Shown here: positions 57,400-64,000 of the stretch, one piece after another
How the letters are laid out: every line of letters begins with the position of its first letter
Numbering within the stretch: the first letter of the stretch is position 1
Assembly (NCBI RefSeq): GCF_029784135.1
Contig: NC_073745.1
Location: forward strand, 50,398,285 to 50,462,284
Length of the DNA: 64,000 bases
Reading direction: 5' to 3'
Source: Toxorhynchites rutilus septentrionalis
Taxonomy: Eukaryota; Arthropoda; Insecta; Diptera; Culicidae
Made by a program: the position numbers and the translations under genes
Notes under the pieces: model-generated
Database searches by the model: none
What the model was told of the DNA's origin: nothing
What the model saw: only the letters and a program-made list of their open reading frames with translations

Positions 57400-57771
57400 G
57401 TGCACGACGCCTTACCATATGGTTGCTTTCTAAAGCATTTTTTTAATTCTTCATTTTTGAGACATTCAGCCTCCTGGGCCTCCTTAGATTTCCAAAGCAA
57501 TGAAAATTTATCATTTCTTATTTATTATTTCTATGAATCTCTTACCAAGGAGGAAATTTGTGAATGCACGAAGCGAGACAAAACGATGATACAGGTTATT
57601 CATGCCATGGAAACTCAAATGAGGCCAATGGGCTTGATGAAGCGAGACAAAACGATGATACAGGTTATTCATGCCATGGAAACTCAAATGAGGCCAATGG
57701 GCTTGATGATCACAGGAGGAATCATAGTGGAAAATGGATGTGCCGTCAACCCCAAGAGCTTTTGGAGATAA
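57400..57771 (+). other. Open frame with a duplicated 23-residue block
   Basis: A 123-codon frame contains KRDKTMIQVIHAMETQMRPM twice in a row because of a 69-base perfect duplication. The rest (EEICECTKRDK, ITGGIIVENGCAVNPKSFWR) matches no family I know. It may be a decayed transposon protein. It has no splice signals or promoter that I can support. Confidence 0.25.
57571..57708 (+). repeat. Perfect 69-base tandem duplication
   Basis: Two identical copies (57571-57639, 57640-57708) start AAGCGAGACAAAACGATGAT. No differences were seen. The length is a multiple of three. Confidence 0.92.
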
Positions 57772-58715
57772 CCCACACAAAACATGCACTTGAAACTTAG
57801 TTTTTTTTCGTTGACAGGTGTGATGACTTGGAATGGCTAATGGCGCTAAAAAGTGGTTAAAATATTGTGCATGAACGATCGGAAAGACCACCTCGCATGT
57901 AAAAAAGTTTGCTCCAAAATGCGTATGAAAATTGTTGCTCTTGACTTGACCGGACTATAAAAGAAGCTTGGATGAATATCGAAATATCAGAATATCGATA
58001 ATCAATATAATAGATCATCCAATCAGCAGTGATGTCCATACCCTCTGTGTTGCGAAGAGAAACTCAAATTCACCCACCTTTTCCGTCATCTTCAACGAGA
58101 GCGCTCCTCTTTGGTCTATAATGAACATTGTTCTAGCAAAGGAGCTGGAATTGACGTAACGTGACGTGGATGTTGTATGTGAATCGCACTTAAGACGTGC
58201 ATTCGTGCTTCGGAAGCAATGGGTGATTTCGAGCGGCAGTTACAAGTTACGCAAAATGCATGAGTGTCTCACAGAAAAATATTCTATTATATATTTTTTT
58301 TTCTTTTTCGTTTTTCCAAATTTATTCTGACATCAATTTAATGAGGACGAAGTCCCCATTTAACGAGGATAAGACCATGTTCTCACTGCAGCGGGGCGTC
58401 AACGTGGCGTGAGCGGGGCGTGTTCACTTCTCGCAACGCCATTTTAATTCACTCACATTGCACCGTGTCAGCGGCGTGCCTTCGGCGTGTTTTCTACAAA
58501 TTGTCAATATGTGTTTTTGAATGAAAGAATGGAAATAGGTTTATTTTTAAAAATTCCAACATCGTTGGACAAAAATCGGACGGTGATAAACGTAAAAACA
58601 AAAAAAAAACGCGAAAAATTAAAATTATGTCACTACTACAAACAAACATATTCAAGAGAGAAGCGGAGAAGATTGTCATTGAGATTGAGTCAGTGATTCC
58701 GAGAGTCGTCGCTCC
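57772..58715. other. Stretch without a recognised gene
   Basis: GTTGTATGTGAATCGCACTT near 58170 is a fragment of the MITE family at 30069. GCGGGGCGTCAACGTGGCGTG near 58390 is a GC-rich repeat-like segment. No gene. Confidence 0.35.
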
Positions 58716-58922
58716 ACTTCCGATATGGTTTTACAGTTCGGAGGCAACACTGTTTCGTGGGAAAGTTGTCGCCAGTCATTCTTTACCCTTTCTTCTATGG
58801 AGGCCGAATATGTTGCGCTTACCGAAACGTGCCAAGAAGCGTTGTGGCTGCGACAGCTACTGAAAGGTTTTGATGAACAGCAAGATCCTACAGTTGTGAT
58901 GGAGACAATCAAAGATGCTTGA
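58716..58922 (+). pseudogene. Copia-type RNase H remnant
   Basis: The frame reads FGGNTVSWESCRQSFFTLSS, MEAEYVALTE and EALWLRQLLKGF. This is the end of a Ty1/copia polyprotein, where WESKKQ...LSS.EAEY.AL...EA.WLR is diagnostic for the RNase H region. The usual EDNQ segment is altered to ETIKD and the frame stops there. No LTR follows. Confidence 0.75.
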
Positions 58923-59189
58923 CACGTATCATACGATACGTGTCTATTCAAGACGATCGAATCCATATTGCACGTTTTACTTTCAATAGATGTGTTCGAG
59001 TGTTTAACAACAGTAAGTTCAGCGAGTTCTGTTATTTCCTCTGAATTGTCGTTTCCGAAATTCTATCAGATTTAGGGGCTGTCCACATAACACGTGGACA
59101 ACTTTAGTTTAGGTGGTAAGAAAATGTCCACGCTTGTCCACGGAGAAGGGGGAGGGGTATAGACTGAGTCCACGTGGACGTATGCATTA

Positions 59190-59400
59190 ATTAGCGTCAT
59201 TTATTAATACTTAGTTGAGATTTTTAAGCCAAATAACACGCCTTGAATGTATTCCGAGGGGCAAGCTCTAGAATACACGTGACCACAGTGCAAGTCGAAT
59301 TAAATTTCTTTGATGAAAAATCCCCCGGCCAGAACGGGAATCGAACCCGAACACCCGGCATGATAATGTGAGACGCTAACCACTCGACCAGTTAGTATTC
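59190..59400 (-). mobile_element. Feilai-like tRNA-derived SINE
   Basis: On the minus strand a tRNA-like head with an A-box-like TGGTCGAGTGGTTAGCG and a B-box GGTTCGATTCC is followed by GGGGGATTTTTCATC, TTGCACTGTGGTCACGTGTA and a tail with AATAAATGACGCTAA. This is the arrangement of Feilai SINEs known from Aedes. The head is not a functional tRNA because the acceptor stem does not pair. Confidence 0.8.
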
Positions 59401-60779
59401 GGATAATAATGTCTGTGTAGTTTTACATACACAATTGCGTGTAAAACCATTCTACAATATTATCGATATTACATATTACAATATTACATTTACATTTGCG
59501 TGGGATTGTCCACACACTACTACTCGTCAAACTTAAAACAATTGAGTTAGTATTATGATTAAAAATATACATGGGATTAGGTAGCTGAATCGGAATATTT
59601 CAGGCGGTGATAGAGGATCATGTTTGATGAAAAAATCGTTCTACGCATATGGTAGAAGTAGATATAGGTATAATTATAATTCTCAGGTACAAGTTATAAT
59701 TCTCAACTAGGACATAGTTGTTGAACTTTTCTTGAGCCTAATTTTATGTCCTGGACTGACTTTAATTTAGAAAGTACACTGCTTAGAATAATTATGCTGC
59801 TCATTTGAATGATGTTGTAAAACATTTAAAATAATGAAACCAAGTAAATTTTAGAGATAAAGAAGAAACCTTAAATATTTTGTTTTTATGGGTTTTTATT
59901 AATTTTCCAAAAATGCATGATAAACTAGATTGTTTCTATCAACCAAATTGAAACTCTCCAACCATTCTACAATTTCTTCCTTTACACCACACCGTTATCC
60001 TTCTTGTTAAATGTTTCACAACAGAATTTTATGCAAAATTTCCTAAAGTGAAAGCAGTTGAATCGTGCTAAGCAGCGTACTTTTTGAATTAAATTCTGTT
60101 TAAGGCAAAAAACGGTCTCAAGAGATGTTCTATGATACTTTCGTGGAAGTTTTGTTTTCATCTAGTATGATTGGTATGGATTCAAAGCTAAGCTATGATT
60201 TATGGGAAAAAATTAACAATTTTTTTTAAAGAAGAGAAGGATTGAAGCTGGTTTTGGCATTGAGTAAACGGTTCGCATCTCATCAGTGATGTTTTGAATG
60301 GGATTTAAGCGGAAAAAAATTAAAAAAATATATAAATGAAATTTTGGAGAAATCAAAGAGCAATAAAAATAGTTTTTCGGGCAAACTTAGTCAAACATCA
60401 ATGACTCATGAGTTTTCTGATTTAATTTTTCCCCGTGAGCATTTTGGAAGCCTTCTAGACACTAAAATATTTTAGTATTTATATACTAAAATAATATATT
60501 TTCAAGTTTGCAGGTGGCAGTTTTGACTATCGATTTCACCATAATGATTTAAAATCCATTTATTTTTATTCGATTGGCGTTGCTCAGGATTAATCTTTGG
60601 AATTGTGTGGTTTATATTCAGGTGCGGATTGTTCAACTGTATATTGCGTGTTTCCGTGTTGGCAAAGTGTTGGCTTTGCAGAAAGATAGATAAAAAGTAT
60701 TACAAGTATTTCAAAATTAATCTCATATGAAACATTTGCTTTATTTTGCTACTCATATCTCTGCCATAAAACCTCAAAG

Positions 60780-60812
60780 TGCCACAACAAAGCGTGGCAG
60801 GGTATAGCTAGT
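60780..60812 (+). repeat. Helitron-like 3' end
   Basis: GCCACAACAAAGCGTGGCAG forms a short hairpin (GCCAC/GTGGC) followed by GGTATAGCTAGT, the form of insect Helitron 3' ends (hairpin then CTAG and T). No matching 5' TC end was located upstream, so it may be a truncated insertion. Confidence 0.45.
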
Positions 60813-61020
60813 AAAATTTGAAACGAAATTAACTTAAATGGAGTTAAAATTTAATTTATTCGCAATTCAGTTATTTCCTCAATTGTTCTAATAAAATAAG
60901 GAAAAAATGTTCACGTGAACAACAGGAAGAGGGGTATGAAAATGTCCAAGCCTGTCCATGGTGGGGGAGGGGGTGTCTAAAATCGTGCTTTTTCAGTCCA
61001 CGTGGTATGTGGACGGACCC

Positions 61021-61610
61021 TTACTTATTCCACAGCATGGACGGTAAAAAAAAGAAATGAAATGAATTCTGCTTTATTTCTGTTACATCATATAATATTC
61101 ATCACACTAAGGACCCCTCGGCGTCCAGTAAATGTGATGCATATCAAGAATTGCACAAAACAAAGAAACTCCCGACATTGAACAACTGGGCTGAGTTTAA
61201 ACGTATGACGTCATTACACTCGAGCTGCATTTATTTCAGCATAGCAGATAGACATTGTTTTATTTTCAAGGGAATGATGATTTTGTACGTAGATCGGAAC
61301 ATGAGAAATTGAATTACTTCCGTTATAATGATCCTATCATGCTCCTTGCTCTGGTGTACAACAATAATTTTCCGTGGTTCGTTAACAAGTCGATAGCAAT
61401 GAGGATATCATTCCGGAACGTATCACCTTACACTAGTGTACACTGTCAAGAAAAAAGAGCTGTCATTCTCGTAGAACGCTTGAAGTAAAAAAACAAGCCG
61501 TTTTAATGATCGAAGCAAGAATGAGGGCATAATTTCGTGTTTTGTGTTGAAAGTGAATGAAAAATATTGCACAGAATTCGGAAGGTTAACTGGTCAAAAC
61601 TTGCAACACA
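61021..61610. other. Upstream region of the ZAD zinc-finger gene
   Basis: Probably contains the promoter and leader of the gene at 61611. An open frame at 61255-61488 is unsupported. Confidence 0.4.
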
Positions 61611-62906
61611 ATGGACTACGAACAGCTGGCGAAAAATCTGTAAGATGCGCTTGTCGACGTTGGATTTGTGCTTATAATTTTGTTTTAAATGGTTCTTTCC
61701 TGCATGAATTAGCTCTGTCAAACAAGGTTATAACATTTAATTAGCGAACTATTGAATTGAGCCTGGTGCGGGAGTTCTTTCTTTATCTGTGTTTGCTTTT
61801 TAATTCTAGCAATGTCGCCGAATGCCGCTCAATATGCCGACTTTGCCTTTGCACCAGCGGGAAAATGGATGATTTGTTCTTCAACGATGAAGATGATCAA
61901 TTAATTGAGAAGATTTTCGAGTGTACATCAATCCGGGTAGTATTGTGATTGAATTAAAAATGATCGATATTTAACAATTTATCACCAACTGCAGATGACC
62001 CCGGCGAACGGCGTCGTTTCGTTGATTTGCATCCACTGTAAAGTGAGACTGGCGGATTTGTACAAATTTCGTGAGCAGTGCATTCGCTGTGAGGAAATCT
62101 TTCAAAGCAAGCTTGATAAAACAGAAAATGAAACCATTGAGGTGGTTCCGGATATCATCAATTTACATAGCGACGATGAGAATGATGAAGATTTGACCAA
62201 TGGCACCACAGAGGAAGAATACAACAGTTGGAAGCGTATAGACTATGAGGATGAAATGGGAATAAACGGAGGAGCGTTTATCATTAAAACTTCCGATTCA
62301 GTTCTTGAAAGTGAAACTAGCTCGGTTCAGGGGAGTATCGACGAGAATGTTCAAAGTAATGAAGAAAAACAGTACACCCTTACGCCGCCCATCGAAATAG
62401 ATCTTAAATCTTTGGTGGTTTACGTTAAGCATAAAAAGCATTGGAAGTGTCCTCACTGTGAGAAAGTATTCAGTCAGTCGGGAAACCTGAAGGCTCACAT
62501 CAACACTCACACCGGCTACAAACCGTACACTTGTAATCTCTGCAATCGGTCGTTTGCGCAGAAAAGCAATCTCAATTACCACTTGAAAACCTCCCACGAT
62601 CCGAACCGTCCGTTCAAATGCAACGAGTGTGACCGATCGTTTACCTCATTGGACCAAATGGTGAGTCATTTGAAGAGCAAACACGAGAAACCTGACACAC
62701 CGCCTCGTCCCGCGGCACCGAAGAAGCACGTTTGTCCTTTCTGTGGGAAGGGATTCTCGCAAAGTTTCAACATGAAGTTGCACATTAATACTCACACCGG
62801 CGAGCGGCCATATAAGTGCGACCTCTGTCCGAGCACGTTTACCCAGCGAAGCAATCTGAATGTACACATCAACAAGAGCCACAAAGCCAAGCAGCAAGGC
62901 CCGTGA
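61611..62906 (+). CDS. ZAD-type C2H2 zinc-finger protein
   Basis: Three exons: 61611-61639 (MDYEQLAKN), 61810-61936 and 61995-62906, joined in phase 2 and then phase 0 (GTAAGA/TTCTAG and GTAGTA/CTGCAG). The protein has about 355 residues. The amino end is a zinc-finger-associated domain: the first pair is C19/C22 (SICRLCLC) and the second C64/C67 (LICIHCKVRLADLYKFREQC). An acidic linker (about 85-190, HSDDENDEDLTN) follows. Five C2H2 fingers follow: CPHCEKVF..., CNLCNRSF..., CNECDRSF..., CPFCGKGF... and CDLCPSTF.... Fingers 1 and 4 carry TGYKP- and TGERP-type linkers. ZAD proteins dimerise through the ZAD and bind DNA as transcription or chromatin factors; the family is greatly expanded in insects. 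The specific target is unknown. Confidence 0.9.
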
Positions 62907-63699
62907 GAGACCCGAGTGTAGCGACCAACCAACCCTTCGGTGGCCATCGTAATTTAGTCAGAGCAATGTGCGTGTGTTTTAAGCGTTCCTCCCTTGCCTA
63001 GTTATTTTTTTCTTTTCGTTTGTATAAAGTGTAGTTAGGATAGATAAGCTCGAATGTTTACTCAGGAACAATAATAATTAGTGAAAAAAGTAACCAAATC
63101 TTGTAACAGTTAGCGATAGTTTATGATTGCATAAGAGAATCATTTGCATTTTCATAGGGATCAAGGTTTACGTGTTGCTGTTTGGAAATATTTCTAGTAG
63201 TGAAAGTCGTGATCTCAGCCAAATCTATTTTTTAGAACACTCGCCTTGACGGGAACGATTCCTAGAAAGCTTAACTTAAAGCGGAATAAGGAATTTTCTG
63301 TAAAAGAGGTAGAGCTCCACTATGATAGACTTTATCTGCTTTTTCGCGATAAACTAGAGCAAATAAGACACAATCCGAGAATTCTTTTATCTGTATTTTT
63401 AATTTAAATATTTTCAATACATTCGAACAATATCTGATCATCAATCTTACAGAAACTAATTGTTTGATAATTAACCCGATAATTCTGATCATTCTTCCAG
63501 GAGGGCAAATAGTTTAATACGCGATGAATTATGCTTCACAATGATTGCGTCACAATATCCTTTTAGTGGGCAAATTATTACACTGAAAATCTTGGATGAT
63601 TCTGTAACTGTTGGTGTAAGTGCATGGGTGGGGGAAGGGGGCTTAAGACGGAGATGTTAAGACCTTCAATTGTATCTTTGCAAACTCATGTTTTTCAAA
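62907..63699. other. 3' flank of the ZAD zinc-finger gene
   Basis: Probably includes the 3' untranslated region. The open frame at 63271-63492 on the minus strand is unsupported. A GGGTGGGGGAAGGGGGCTTAAG segment near 63627 may be the end of the repeat that follows. Confidence 0.4.
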
Positions 63700-64000
63700 A
63701 CCTGAATAATGTTTCTTATGATTCAATAGGCTTACATATTCTAGGAGAGGCGAACAGAGAGGTTGTTTAATTTCAACGATCAATTTGCATAGAAATTATT
63801 TTGTTGTTTGGCGGCAAAGTGGTCAGTGGTAGATAACCATCTACAATGATCTGTTTACTAAATCTAATAGACCTTATCACATGCTGAACTTGAAGAGGTC
63901 CCTTTTGTGACCTTGACCCTGGAAAAATATTTCACCTACTGTTTAAATAATTAAATAATGATTCAAACAAATTTGGATAATTAACAACACATAAATCTAT
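63700..64000 (+). repeat. Partial copy of the element at 18243-20135
   Basis: GCATAGAAATTATTTTGTTG, CAAAGTGGTCA, ATCTGTTTACTAAAT and TGACCTTGACCCTGG parallel 18535-18730 (for example CTGTTTACTAAAGTTGATA and GGCTTTGACCCAGG). It runs off the window edge, so the right end is unseen. Confidence 0.6.

Larger units (their letters stand above)
59075..61020. mobile_element. Harbinger-like non-autonomous element
   Basis: TTA (59072-59074, 61021-61023) flanks ends GGGGCTGTCCACATAACACG and CGTGGTATGTGGACGGACCC. A three-base TTA/TWA duplication with GGG ends is typical of PIF/Harbinger elements. Subterminal CACGTGGAC motifs and a GGGGAGGGGGTGT stretch are near both ends. The body carries a Feilai-like SINE (59190-59400) and a Helitron-like 3' end (near 60780). 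No transposase. A collapsed copy is at 26086-26215. Confidence 0.65.

Noticed and set aside
59322..59397. Possible tRNA gene on the minus strand
   Set aside because: A- and B-box-like motifs are present, but the acceptor stem does not pair and the sequence continues into a Feilai-like SINE body.

Overview
This window looks like nuclear DNA of a mosquito, most likely the genus Aedes. It is AT-rich, has short-intron insect-type genes, and is dominated by transposable elements. The best lineage marker is a tRNA-derived SINE that I recognise as Feilai-like (59190-59400), together with an ITmD37E mariner. No species call is possible without a search.

Host genes, left to right: an RMDN1-like TPR gene (13460-14205, minus); a longer RMDN1 paralogue (28353-29738, minus); a SMYD4-like SET/MYND gene (44727-46375, plus); the prenyl-binding protein PDE6D (48806-49570, minus); a stop-interrupted unrecognised gene (50778-51327, plus); signal peptidase complex subunit 2 (52680-53385, plus); and a ZAD-C2H2 zinc-finger gene (61611-62906, plus). 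The intron-exon structures given here were worked out by eye from splice consensus and reading phase. The two RMDN1 genes share one intron at the same codon position and are an old tandem duplication now separated by about 14 kb of transposons.

Mobile layer: 1-7.1 kb holds two related terminal-sequence families. Family B carries a long inverted repeat and a tandem array. Family A carries a decayed histone H2A gene and histone-type 3' stem-loops. Then come a Helitron (7.8-9.2 kb), a CR1/L2-like LINE (9.6-11.1 kb), a second family A copy (15.4-16.7 kb) and three TA-flanked pogo-like elements (16.8-21.4 kb). These are followed by an RTE remnant, an apparently intact DD37E mariner (22.0-23.3 kb), a GC-rich-ended MITE (24.6-25.3 kb) and an RT remnant (25.6-26.1 kb). 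Further right are a complete-ended but internally deleted gypsy-type LTR element whose body holds a 17-copy 35-bp minisatellite (31.5-34.1 kb), an I/Loa-type LINE (36.3-38.3 kb) and a composite family A block with three H2A remnants (38.6-43.2 kb). The last part holds piggyBac-like and Harbinger-like non-autonomous elements and BEL and copia fragments.

The most unusual observation is family A: at least four H2A-derived remnants sit inside repeat copies with shared termini. This suggests a mobile repeat that captured part of a replication-dependent histone cluster. Its mobilising enzyme is not visible here.
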